Below, piece by piece: positions 1 through 6,870 of a stretch of 12,294 bases of DNA; the first letter of the stretch is position 1; every line of letters begins with the position of its first letter. Where the stretch lies: assembly GCA_017437705.1 (NCBI GenBank), contig JAFRYJ010000156.1, forward strand, positions 1-12,294. The letters run 5' to 3'. A program made the position numbers and the translations under genes. This stretch comes from Lachnospiraceae bacterium. Lineage in GTDB: Bacteria; Bacillota_A; Clostridia; Lachnospirales; Lachnospiraceae. A model generated the notes under the pieces. It was given only the letters and a program-made list of their open reading frames with translations, ran no database searches and was not told the DNA's origin.

Positions 1-16
1 TAAAAACCCTGTACAT
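1..16 (-). CDS. Possible 5' end of a leftward gene (partial)
   Basis: On the minus strand a strong Shine-Dalgarno-like GGAGG (21-25) lies 4 nt before an ATG (14-16), followed by open codons reading M-Y-R-V-F to the window edge. A second ATG directly upstream (17-19) is too close to the GGAGG to be preferred. Only five codons are visible, so no product can be named. The acyltransferase terminator lies upstream, so this would be a separate transcription unit with the candidate promoter near 56-61. Confidence 0.35.
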
Positions 17-55
17 CATTCCTCCGGTGTTTCAGTTATGCACACGTGCGTGCGA

Positions 56-84
56 ATTTTATCTCAACGGTTATCTTCTTTGTA
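56..84 (-). promoter_or_regulatory. Weak candidate promoter for the left-edge gene
   Basis: On the minus strand TAAAAT (56-61, 5/6 to the -10 consensus) is preceded 17 bp upstream by TACAAA (79-84, only 3/6 to the -35). The -10 lies inside one arm of an 11-bp inverted repeat, which would fit an operator. The weak -35 keeps confidence low. Confidence 0.3.
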
Positions 85-95
85 TTGAGATAAAA
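57..95. repeat. 11-bp perfect inverted repeat, candidate operator
   Basis: TTTTATCTCAA (57-67) and TTGAGATAAAA (85-95) are perfect inverted copies separated by 17 bp. The arms begin with T and end with A on either strand, the reverse of an intrinsic terminator, so protein binding is likelier than termination. The left arm covers the candidate -10 of the left-edge gene and the right arm touches the acyltransferase terminator hairpin. Confidence 0.5.
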
Positions 96-118
96 GCGTT
101 CCGAGTTCGAAACGCTTT
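92..118 (-). terminator. Intrinsic terminator after the acyltransferase gene
   Basis: On the minus strand AAAGCGTT and AACGCTTT (111-118 and 93-100) form an 8-bp stem around a 10-nt loop, ending in a short T run (CTTTTATC). It lies about 40 nt past the acyltransferase stop codon. The T tract is short, so termination may be partial. A second small stem (CAGATC/GATCTG, about 125-143) precedes it. Confidence 0.5.
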
Positions 119-156
119 CATTAACAGATCTTCAGGGGATCTGCTTCCCCTCTTTC

Positions 157-1197
157 CTATAATTTTATATGCAGCTTCCTTAAAGCATAAACAACGATAA
201 ACGATACCAGAGCCGCTGCCGCCGCTATTGCCGCCATCAGAGGTACGCCGCCCCACTCAAAGGGGTTTATCTTAAACACCCTGTAGGCCGTATACAGCGC
301 CGCCACATGCAGAAGATACATGCCGAAGGAGCATTTGTCGATGGCATACAGAATACGGGTGCCGGCGTTGTCCCGGTCCGTCGACCCCTTCGCGATCGCA
401 AATACCGCCGCCGCCTGCACTGCCACCGCCGCAAAAGCGTAGCTGTTTCCCAGGGACCTGAAGGACTCTATGTCCTTCGCGAGCCCCAGATATGTTACCG
501 CAATGATGGCCGCCGTACTCAGTATCAGCAGGATCCACGCCAGGGCTTTGTTTATCCTTATCTCGTCCTGCATCATGACGTATCCCAGGAAGAAATAGAA
601 CGGATATACGGTGTAGACCGGTATATAGAATCCCGCGTTCTCCCCGGTAAGGTTGTTGACGGTGGGGATCACCGACATGAAGAAGAACAGCAGTATGACC
701 GTGTATCTTAAAAGCCGCCCGTCCATATGTGATACAGCCGCCCTGAATACGGGAAGCATCAGATACATGCCGATCAGCATGTAGAGGTACCACATGTGAA
801 GCCAGCTCCTGTTGGTGAACAGCTTATAGAGCCAATCCTTAATGATAGCTGTAAACTCAAGGCTTCCGTTCAGCGCCGCGTCGAAGATCACGAATAAAAG
901 GCTGAATACCGCCAGGGCGATGAATGCCCTTTTTATGTATTTCGTAAAAATGTCCTTTATGGTGATGCTGCGCTGCGGATCCAGGAGCAGGGCCCCCGAG
1001 ACCATCACAAAGCAGGGTACGGCCCAGAGCATGCAGTTCCTTATGATCATGGGAACGATCCTGTCAGCCGTCTCCGGGGAGAACAGGCTGACCGGTATGA
1101 AAAACCCATGCAGCACGATGATGGCAAGGCATGACACTGCCCGAAGCCTCGATATAAATCCTATTTTTGCTGTTTTGTTTTCCTCTGTAACGCTCAT
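157..1197 (-). CDS. Acyltransferase 3 family integral membrane protein
   Basis: 346-residue polytopic membrane protein with about ten hydrophobic segments, the usual size for stand-alone Acyl_transf_3 (OafA/WecH-type) enzymes. These move acyl groups, commonly acetyl, across the membrane onto sugars of surface polymers. The family R-x10-H motif in the first membrane helix is present (R19 to H30, ending in IIVLH), and a later segment with LHMWYLYMLIGMYLMLP (about 130-150) matches the conserved H-x-W-[FY]-L-Y region. There is no SGNH esterase tail like that of OatA. Last gene of a three-gene operon: its ATG follows the lipoprotein TAA with no gap, and no strong Shine-Dalgarno sequence is visible upstream, so translation is probably coupled. 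The acceptor polymer cannot be told from sequence. Confidence 0.85.
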   Translation of the reverse strand: MSVTEENKTAKIGFISRLRAVSCLAIIVLHGFFIPVSLFSPETADRIVPMIIRNCMLWAVPCFVMVSGALLLDPQRSITIKDIFTKYIKRAFIALAVFSLLFVIFDAALNGSLEFTAIIKDWLYKLFTNRSWLHMWYLYMLIGMYLMLPVFRAAVSHMDGRLLRYTVILLFFFMSVIPTVNNLTGENAGFYIPVYTVYPFYFFLGYVMMQDEIRINKALAWILLILSTAAIIAVTYLGLAKDIESFRSLGNSYAFAAVAVQAAAVFAIAKGSTDRDNAGTRILYAIDKCSFGMYLLHVAALYTAYRVFKINPFEWGGVPLMAAIAAAAALVSFIVVYALRKLHIKL

Positions 1198-2046
1198 TTA
1201 GTTGATTACCACCACGTCGTCGCCGCCGAGGCAGCCGTCATCGGGATCGCCGCTTAAGCATCCGCCGTCGGGATCGCCGGGAGCCGCAGCATCAGTCTGA
1301 GGCGCCTGAGTATCGGGCTGAGGTGCCTGTGTCTCGGTCTGAGGCGCCTGGGTCTCGGGCTGAGGTGCCTGTGTCTCGGTCTGAGGTGCCTGAGTGGCAG
1401 GCTGAGTTGCCTGGGTTTCAGGCTGCTGATCCTGCTGTGCCTTCTCTTCCTCTACCTTAATGGCCCTTTCAGCCTCTTCCGTGGTGACGGGTTCTCCCGT
1501 TGCTATGGACCTGTAGGTCAGGTAAACGACGTCTTCCTTTGCACGGATCTCGATCTCTTCGGCATCACCGAAGGGGAAATTGTGAAGGACCGCCGTCTCA
1601 TCATCAAATGTAAGCTCTATGGTATAGTCGATGTTTCCGTCCTTATCTTCGGGATCCGTCTTCTCTGCGGCATCAGCCTCCAGGGCATCAGTCGAATCGT
1701 AATAGAGGATCCTTGTCTCGCCGTCAGCAAAGACCTCGTCTCCGGGAAGCATGCTGCCGGGGTATTCCTCCAGGGACGGATACTTTACGGACACGCCGGT
1801 TATATCCATGCCGGTGCCGTTTTTGATCTTTGCCGTAAGGATGTTTTCTCCCTCAGCCTCTTCGCCTATAACGGGAAGCGCCGGTTCGGTCTCTGTTTCA
1901 GTTTCCGTTTCCTTTTCGGTCTCCGTTGCCGTCTCTGTCTCCGTTTCGGTTATGGCTTCCGTTTCTTCTTCCTCTACCACGCAGGCTGTAAGAGCCAGTG
2001 ACAGCGAAAGAATGAGTGCCGCTGCAGCCGTCTTTCCAATTTTCAT
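1198..2046 (-). CDS. Lipoprotein with E/T-rich and TQAPQ-repeat regions
   Basis: 282 residues. The signal peptide ends in lipobox LTAC (Cys22 is the predicted lipidated residue), so the protein should be anchored on the outer face of the membrane. Residues 25-55 are an E/T-only spacer. A compact domain follows (about 66-178, with ILTAKIKNGTGMDITGVSV and VVYLTYRSIATGEPV), probably mostly beta. The TQAPQ tandem repeat lies at about 209-252, and the tail carries two similar Asp/Gly/Cys units (GDPDGGCLSGD, GDPDDGCLGGD) ending in VVVIN. I recognise no enzymatic motif; lipoproteins of this type in Lachnospiraceae have no settled function. AAGGAG lies 8 nt before the ATG. The gene sits 20 nt after the DUF4214-transglutaminase gene and abuts the acyltransferase, so it is mid-operon. 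Confidence 0.8.
   Translation of the reverse strand: MKIGKTAAAALILSLSLALTACVVEEEETEAITETETETATETEKETETETETEPALPVIGEEAEGENILTAKIKNGTGMDITGVSVKYPSLEEYPGSMLPGDEVFADGETRILYYDSTDALEADAAEKTDPEDKDGNIDYTIELTFDDETAVLHNFPFGDAEEIEIRAKEDVVYLTYRSIATGEPVTTEEAERAIKVEEEKAQQDQQPETQATQPATQAPQTETQAPQPETQAPQTETQAPQPDTQAPQTDAAAPGDPDGGCLSGDPDDGCLGGDDVVVIN
1291..1422 (-). repeat. 18-bp in-frame tandem repeat encoding TQAPQ units
   Basis: Successive 18-bp units (about seven, the upstream ones diverged) encode six-residue variants of (T/P)-E-T-Q-A-P-Q. The central copies alternate PQT and PQP, giving a near-perfect 36-bp higher-order unit. Copy-number change would stay in frame and alter only the length of the lipoprotein stalk. 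Confidence 0.75.
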
Positions 2047-2066
2047 ACAACTATCTCCTTACCATA
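2047..2066 (-). promoter_or_regulatory. Intra-operon spacer with lipoprotein RBS
   Basis: Only 20 bp separate the transglutaminase-like gene stop from the lipoprotein ATG. It contains AAGGAG 8 nt before the ATG. No terminator or promoter fits in it, which supports co-transcription. Confidence 0.75.
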
Positions 2067-4217
2067 TCAGTTCATCCGTTCGTATTCCGCATATTGAAGG
2101 GTGCCGGACTGGCCGTAGTAAACGAACCATGCATTGAGTCCCACCTCGACCTCGGTGTCGGGGTCCACTATGTAGGTGGCGCCCTTTATATCTATCTCCA
2201 CCCAGGAATGCTTTCCCAGGGCTCCGCTTCTGAATACCACATGGCCGGCCATCTGATGTGCATCATAGCCGGTGAGCTTTGCCATCTCGTAGAAGGCTCC
2301 CGCCATGGCGTAGCAGTCGCCGGTATCGTTGTCGAAGAAATAGTCCGCGTGCCAGCGGCTGGGCTCTTCGTCATAAACGCCGACCTTGCTCCACTCCTTC
2401 GTGCAGATCCAGTCGTAGGCCGCCTTCAGATCCCATCCCACGGAATCCAGAAGCTGCGCGGCCTTATCATACATGTCGCTGTATTTATCCTTTATGTTGA
2501 AGCCGTATTTTTTGGCTGTTTTAACGCCTTCGTCGCCGAATACGAGCCTGTCGAAAACTTCCTCTCTGGTCCTGAGGCCGCCCAGCAGATCCTTGTAAAA
2601 TGTAAGCTCGCTGGATGTGGGAGCCCTCTGTATCGTCAGCTTGAACGCCGTCTTCACAAAAGCCTCGTCCGATGATGTCTTCTTCTTCCCTTCGGCCGAA
2701 AAGATGATGCGGTGAAGCTGGTCGAAGGCCTTTCTCTCTCCCGACAGCATGGGTCCGCAGGCGTTGTTGAGCTCCGATGCCGAGGGGTTCCTTGAAAGGC
2801 CGTTCTGATAGGCAAGGAGCACGAATTTCGTGAGCTTCGTGTTGATGTCCCTGTTCTCCAGCACATCATCGGGGAATGTGCCGGCCTCTACCTTCCACTT
2901 GACCGTCTTGTTCTCGAATTCCGACGCCGACAGTACATTCTTAAGGACATACATCCTGGACAGGCCGTTGTTCATCATGTTGATCCTGTTGGTAACGGCA
3001 CCGCTCTCCGCGCTCCTCCGGAGGCATCCCATAAATACATCCTGTATGAACTGCTCGTCGGAGGTCTTTTTCTTTGTGTATTCCCCGGCTCTGAAGAATT
3101 TGACCACCAGGGGCCTTGCGCCCTTTTCCTTAAGGGCTGTGACGTTGCTTACCTGTCCCTTCCTGTCAGGCTTTCTTCCCAGGATGTTCTGATAAAGAGA
3201 ATATACATATTTCGTTTCGTTGGGGTTTAGATCCAGGGTATCCGTCAGGGTCACGGTGCCCGGCTTCAGCGAAAGGGCAGAGCACTTGTTTTTGAACTCC
3301 GAAGACCCGGTCACGTACTTAAGCAGGTAATTCCTGGTAAATCCGTATTCCCTCTCCTGCAGTCTGTTGGCCAGGCCGGTGGAGTCCACGCTCCTGCCCA
3401 GAGCCGCTTTGTAAAGTATCTCTATATATTTGCTGTCGGAATAATTCTTTCCCGTAAATTCGCTGCTGGCGAAAAAGCCCTTCATTATGTCCGACGCAGT
3501 CTTTCCGCCGGTCCTCAGCTTCTCCGTCCAGTATGCAAGGCCGCCTTCATCCGGAGCCCTTCCCAGGATGACCCTGTAGCATCTGTCAACAAAAGTAGCG
3601 GCCCCGTCCGCCGCGGAATCCGCAGGCTCCTCGGCCTTAACGGCAAGCTCTTCCTCTGCCGGCTGCTCTTCCGGAATGATGTCCTCTGCTGCAGCATCCG
3701 TGATGATGTCTTCGGCTTCTGCATCCACTGAGACTGAAATGATGTCTGCCTCTGCGTCAGATGCTTCTTCCCCGGCCTGCTCCGCAGCAGCTTCGGGATC
3801 GGCGTCTTCCCCGTTATCTGCGGGTCCTTCGGCCTCTTCCTCATCGGCTTCGACAGCGTTTCCGGCAGGGTCTTCCGTTTCTTCATCCGCACAGTATTCG
3901 GCAGGCATGTCCTCTTCGTCTGCGTCTTCAGCCGCCTGCTCTTCCGTTATGTCTCCGGAGACTTCTTCCGAAGGTTCTTCTGCGTCTTCATCTTCTCCGT
4001 CCGCTGCATCTGCTGCTTCTTCGGGAGCCTGCTCTGCCGCCGGTCCCTCATCCTCCGCAGTTTCCGGATCTTCATATGCCTGTTCTGTTTCAGTATTTAA
4101 CGGATCCCCGTCAGATCCCCGCTCCTCCGCCTTTACGTTCTCCGTGAAGAAGACCGACGCTGCAAGAAAAAGCGTAAACAGGAAGCAAAAAATCGAAGCC
4201 TTTGTATTCCTGATCAT
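2067..4217 (-). CDS. Exported DUF4214-repeat protein with transglutaminase-like domain
   Basis: 716 residues. A signal peptide (about 1-30, hydrophobic FCFLFTLFLAASVFF, cleavage near VKA) is followed by an acidic low-complexity linker (about 31-205). Six DUF4214-like repeats start near 208, 262, 335, 387, 463 and 516, with the pattern F-x-x-x-x-Y-x-x-x-LGR-x-P-D-x-x-G and ending in SSEF-like strings. The C-terminal domain (about 580-716) has the transglutaminase/papain-like triad: Cys635 in TGDCYAMAGAF, His670 in GKHSWVEI, Asp685 in YIVDPD. Such domains cleave or cross-link peptides; the substrate here is unknown, with wall peptides or surface proteins likely. It heads the operon with the lipoprotein and acyltransferase, behind an extended -10 promoter and a leader of about 94 nt. 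The ATG is preceded by GGGG (8 nt) and AAAGGA (1 nt), neither ideal. Confidence 0.85.
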   Translation of the reverse strand: MIRNTKASIFCFLFTLFLAASVFFTENVKAEERGSDGDPLNTETEQAYEDPETAEDEGPAAEQAPEEAADAADGEDEDAEEPSEEVSGDITEEQAAEDADEEDMPAEYCADEETEDPAGNAVEADEEEAEGPADNGEDADPEAAAEQAGEEASDAEADIISVSVDAEAEDIITDAAAEDIIPEEQPAEEELAVKAEEPADSAADGAATFVDRCYRVILGRAPDEGGLAYWTEKLRTGGKTASDIMKGFFASSEFTGKNYSDSKYIEILYKAALGRSVDSTGLANRLQEREYGFTRNYLLKYVTGSSEFKNKCSALSLKPGTVTLTDTLDLNPNETKYVYSLYQNILGRKPDRKGQVSNVTALKEKGARPLVVKFFRAGEYTKKKTSDEQFIQDVFMGCLRRSAESGAVTNRINMMNNGLSRMYVLKNVLSASEFENKTVKWKVEAGTFPDDVLENRDINTKLTKFVLLAYQNGLSRNPSASELNNACGPMLSGERKAFDQLHRIIFSAEGKKKTSSDEAFVKTAFKLTIQRAPTSSELTFYKDLLGGLRTREEVFDRLVFGDEGVKTAKKYGFNIKDKYSDMYDKAAQLLDSVGWDLKAAYDWICTKEWSKVGVYDEEPSRWHADYFFDNDTGDCYAMAGAFYEMAKLTGYDAHQMAGHVVFRSGALGKHSWVEIDIKGATYIVDPDTEVEVGLNAWFVYYGQSGTLQYAEYERMN

Positions 4218-4311
4218 ATCCTTTGCCCCAATGTCTTTTCAGATGTTGCGCCGCGGTCTTAAAGCCTGCGGCCTGCCGGCTCAGCTTATCGCTTCGCATA
4301 CTTAAGGCAGT
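4218..4311 (-). promoter_or_regulatory. Structured 5' leader of the transglutaminase-like gene
   Basis: About 94 nt lie between the predicted transcription start and the ATG, much more GC-rich than the promoter. A stem GCCGC/GCGGC (4250-4254 with 4268-4272) and other GC-rich self-complementary runs (GCCGGC, CAGGCC) suggest a folded RNA. I could not match it to c-di-GMP, cobalamin, SAM, THF or other riboswitch cores I know. An overlapping reading frame (ATG at 4297-4299) runs through it without a Shine-Dalgarno sequence. Confidence 0.4.
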
Positions 4312-4317
4312 TTAATT

Positions 4318-4326
4318 ATTATACCA
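4318..4326 (-). promoter_or_regulatory. Extended -10 promoter of the three-gene operon
   Basis: On the minus strand TGG-TATAAT (-10 at 4318-4323, TG at 4325-4326) is a perfect extended -10. No good -35 is present at 17-18 bp (best TGTAAA, 3/6), as is common for extended -10 promoters. Transcription would start near 4311. Confidence 0.65.
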
Positions 4327-4396
4327 TAAAACCCGGGGACTTTTACAGCATGAATTGGACCGCTTCCTCTTCGGCACAGGGTGTGTCAGGGCCATG

Positions 4397-4428
4397 AAAA
4401 GGGGCGCCTTCCTTATGGAAAGCGCCCC
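4397..4428 (-). terminator. Strong intrinsic terminator after the amidase gene
   Basis: On the minus strand GGGGCGC..TTCC pairs with GGAA..GCGCCCC (12-bp stem with one wobble, ATAA loop), followed by TTTT. It begins 18 nt past the amidase stop and separates this gene from the next operon. Confidence 0.9.
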
Positions 4429-4446
4429 GCAGGGTATTCGTATCGA

Positions 4447-6762
4447 TCATTTGAAATACTTAAGATACTCGTTCACATCATTTCTGAATCCGTCCATGGT
4501 GAAATCCAGCCCAAGCTGGGTCCAGAGATGCTCGGGGTCCACATGGCCCGAGGCTACGCCTCTGTAATAACCCTCGTTATGGGAGATTATAACGCCGTCC
4601 TTTAAGGGATTCAGATCGAACTCGTAGCAGAGCATCGCAAAGAGTCCCACCGCGGATTCGTAGGCTATGGTGGCGGAAGTCCTTGCGGCATCCTCATCCA
4701 GGACCTCGAAGGTGGCTCCGCCCACATATCTTATGGACGATGGCTCGCACATCTCAACGCCGATGTGGGTATTGTTGGCCGATCCTCCGGCGTGCCATCC
4801 CCTGTGATTCCAGGGCAGCGTCTGATATACGAGGCCGGTATTGGCGTCGATGAACGCGTGAACGCAGGCCCTGTCGTAGCTGGCACTGTTCCAGGCGTTT
4901 GCAAAATACGCGGCGCTGGGCTGCGCGCATCCGACGGAATGGAGCATCAGGCCCTTGACCACAATGTTGACATCATATACATAACAGGGATTCTTTGAAC
5001 AGATGGCCTTAATGATATTCTCCGCCGCAAAGCTCTCGGAGGCCGTCTTCCTGTAGACATAGTCCGCATCAAAGCCGTATTCTGCGCACTTGTTGTAAAA
5101 TTCCCTGGTGTCGGAGATATAGTAGAAAAGTTTGTTTCTTCCGGTCTTCAGAACAGCTGTCTGAGCCGTGATCTCCGACGATGTCGCCGACCTCTGGAGC
5201 ATAAGCTTATAGGCCGTGTTGACTATATCCGAATTCGTTGTGTGTTTCTTTTTGAATTCTGCCGAATTGTAAATAGCGTACAGATAATTGGCCACCGGCA
5301 TCTTGTTGTCGATGAGCTGTTCCAGCCTCTTGTTGACCTCCGATACGCCGGGCTTTCTCCCAAGACCGTTCTTGTATGACTTGGCGATGAACTCCGTCGC
5401 CTTGGGATAAACGTCCCTGTATTCAAGCACCTGATCGGGGAATGTGCCTGCGCTTACGCCGGCGTTTCCGACCTTCTTCACGAATTCTGCCGATCCCAGA
5501 ACGCCCTTCAGAACATACATCCTGGAAAGGCAGTTGCCCAGCATCGTCACCCTGTTGTTCACCGCTCCCGATTCGGCCTCCCGCTTAAGCGCGGCCTGGA
5601 ATACATCCTGAACGAACTGTTCATCGGAGGTGTTTTTGTTTTTGTATTCCGTGGACCTGAAAAGGTCTGTTATAACATATCTGGCTCCGTAGCTCAGAAG
5701 CTTCGTAACGTTCGCCTTGTGCTCTGTCCTGCCGGGAGCTCTGCTGAGCGCCGCCTGGAAAAGATCGTAAACGTATATGGTGGCCTTGGGATTCAGGTCC
5801 AGGGTATCCGACAGCGTGATGCTGCCGGCCGTCATACCGTAGCTCTCGCAGAGAGTCTTGAATTCCTGCGATCCGGTAAAGCCTCTTAAAACATATCTCC
5901 TGGTGAAATTATATTTGAGCTTCTGCTTCCAGTCCGCCAGACCTGCCGAATCCGGATCCCTGTTAAGGACCGTTTTATACAGCATCCTTACAAATGCATC
6001 GTCGGAATTTGACTGGTTTGTATACTCCTTGCTGAAAATAAAACCCGTAAGGATATCTGCGCCCTTCAGCTTTCCGCTCCTGATGCCCTCGGTCCAGTAG
6101 GAGAAGCCCTCATCGTCTGGCTCGCGGCCCAGGATCAGCCTGTAGCATCTTGTAACAAAGGCATTTATCTGCGTATTGGAAGCGCCGTCCTTCGCCTCGT
6201 CTTCCACGGTCACCATGTCTTCGTCTGCTTCTTCCGTGATGATGTCCTCCTCTTCGAGGATCTCTTCATCGTTGTCCTCAGTCTCAGATACGGTATCTTC
6301 GAAGGTCTCCCCGTCACCGGCGGGATCCTGCTCCGTGTCTTCCGTATCCTCTGTGTCTTCTGTATTTTCAGCATTTTCCGGATCTTCGGGAACGGCCGCA
6401 TCTTCGCCGTCTGCCTCTGCATCATCCTCTTCCGGATCCGTCACGTTTTCTTCCGGAACTGAATCTTCTTCAGCGCCCACGGAGTCTTCCGCGGCATCGC
6501 CGTCTGCTGCAGCATCCTCTGTATCTTTGATGTCCTCATCCGCAGGCACTTCTTCAGGCTCTGCTTCCGCATCATCCTGAACGGTCTCGGGAGCGTCGGC
6601 TTCGGTATCTTTCTCTTCTGAAAATGCATCATCAGAAAGCATATCGTCTTCCGTATACGCCTCGCATGCGCCGTCCGTCTGATCTTCGCCGGCGAAAACC
6701 GTCACAGTATTTAAAAGCATGCAAACGGCTGTGATCAAAGCCAACACCTTTAATTTTTTCAC
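4447..6762 (-). CDS. Exported DUF4214-repeat protein with Amidase_2 domain
   Basis: 771 residues. A signal peptide (about 1-24, cleavage near VFA) is followed by a very acidic linker (about 25-195, with NTEDTEDTEDTE) and six DUF4214-like repeats starting near 201, 254, 328, 380, 456 and 512. An N-acetylmuramoyl-L-alanine amidase domain of the Amidase_2/PGRP fold occupies about 590-760. This family cuts the bond between MurNAc and L-Ala of peptidoglycan using zinc. Expected landmarks are seen: His608 in LMLHSVG, WNHRGWHAGG (653-657), THIGVEMCE (Glu670), SHNEGYY (His728) and GHVDPEHLW (His740/Asp742). Which residues bind zinc is inferred from the family. The start is GTG (6760-6762) with AAAGGA 10 nt upstream. 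It is monocistronic, with its own promoter and terminator, and paralogous to the transglutaminase-like protein over the signal, linker and repeats. Confidence 0.9.
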   Translation of the reverse strand: MKKLKVLALITAVCMLLNTVTVFAGEDQTDGACEAYTEDDMLSDDAFSEEKDTEADAPETVQDDAEAEPEEVPADEDIKDTEDAAADGDAAEDSVGAEEDSVPEENVTDPEEDDAEADGEDAAVPEDPENAENTEDTEDTEDTEQDPAGDGETFEDTVSETEDNDEEILEEEDIITEEADEDMVTVEDEAKDGASNTQINAFVTRCYRLILGREPDDEGFSYWTEGIRSGKLKGADILTGFIFSKEYTNQSNSDDAFVRMLYKTVLNRDPDSAGLADWKQKLKYNFTRRYVLRGFTGSQEFKTLCESYGMTAGSITLSDTLDLNPKATIYVYDLFQAALSRAPGRTEHKANVTKLLSYGARYVITDLFRSTEYKNKNTSDEQFVQDVFQAALKREAESGAVNNRVTMLGNCLSRMYVLKGVLGSAEFVKKVGNAGVSAGTFPDQVLEYRDVYPKATEFIAKSYKNGLGRKPGVSEVNKRLEQLIDNKMPVANYLYAIYNSAEFKKKHTTNSDIVNTAYKLMLQRSATSSEITAQTAVLKTGRNKLFYYISDTREFYNKCAEYGFDADYVYRKTASESFAAENIIKAICSKNPCYVYDVNIVVKGLMLHSVGCAQPSAAYFANAWNSASYDRACVHAFIDANTGLVYQTLPWNHRGWHAGGSANNTHIGVEMCEPSSIRYVGGATFEVLDEDAARTSATIAYESAVGLFAMLCYEFDLNPLKDGVIISHNEGYYRGVASGHVDPEHLWTQLGLDFTMDGFRNDVNEYLKYFK

Positions 6763-6806
6763 TGTTACGACATCCTTTCTGAATATTTGTAATATTATCG
6801 TAACAG
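6762..6806. repeat. 9-bp inverted repeat over the amidase start region
   Basis: CTGTTACGA (6762-6770) and TCGTAACAG (6798-6806) are perfect inverted copies 27 bp apart. The upstream arm covers the predicted +1 region next to the -10; the downstream arm ends on the first base of the GTG start. The AAAGGA ribosome binding site lies between them. It could be a two-site operator or an mRNA stem exposing or hiding the RBS. Confidence 0.55.
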
Positions 6807-6808
6807 AT

Positions 6809-6837
6809 ATTATAAATAAGTATAATAATTAAATCAA
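6809..6837 (-). promoter_or_regulatory. Sigma-A-type promoter of the amidase gene
   Basis: On the minus strand TTGATT (-35, 6832-6837; 4/6) is followed by a 17-bp spacer and TATAAT (-10, 6809-6814; 6/6). The predicted start near 6802 gives a leader of about 40 nt. Confidence 0.75.
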
Positions 6838-6870
6838 CAATTTTCGTATTTATAAAGTAAAAAATACAAT

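Noticed and set aside
1291..1422. CRISPR array
   Set aside because: The repeat is a coding 18-bp tandem repeat with no unique spacers between units.
2016..2675. 219-codon plus-strand open frame
   Set aside because: It lies opposite the well-supported transglutaminase-like gene and the lipoprotein start, has no Shine-Dalgarno sequence and shows no recognisable domain.
3676..4305. 209-codon Ser/Ala-rich plus-strand frame
   Set aside because: It is the complement of the Glu/Asp/Ala-rich linker, whose codon use keeps the antisense frame open. A similar Ser-rich shadow exists at 6176-6580.
4218..4311. Cyclic-di-GMP or other known riboswitch
   Set aside because: I looked for the conserved GEMM segments and other familiar cores and did not find them; only unassigned structure is supported.
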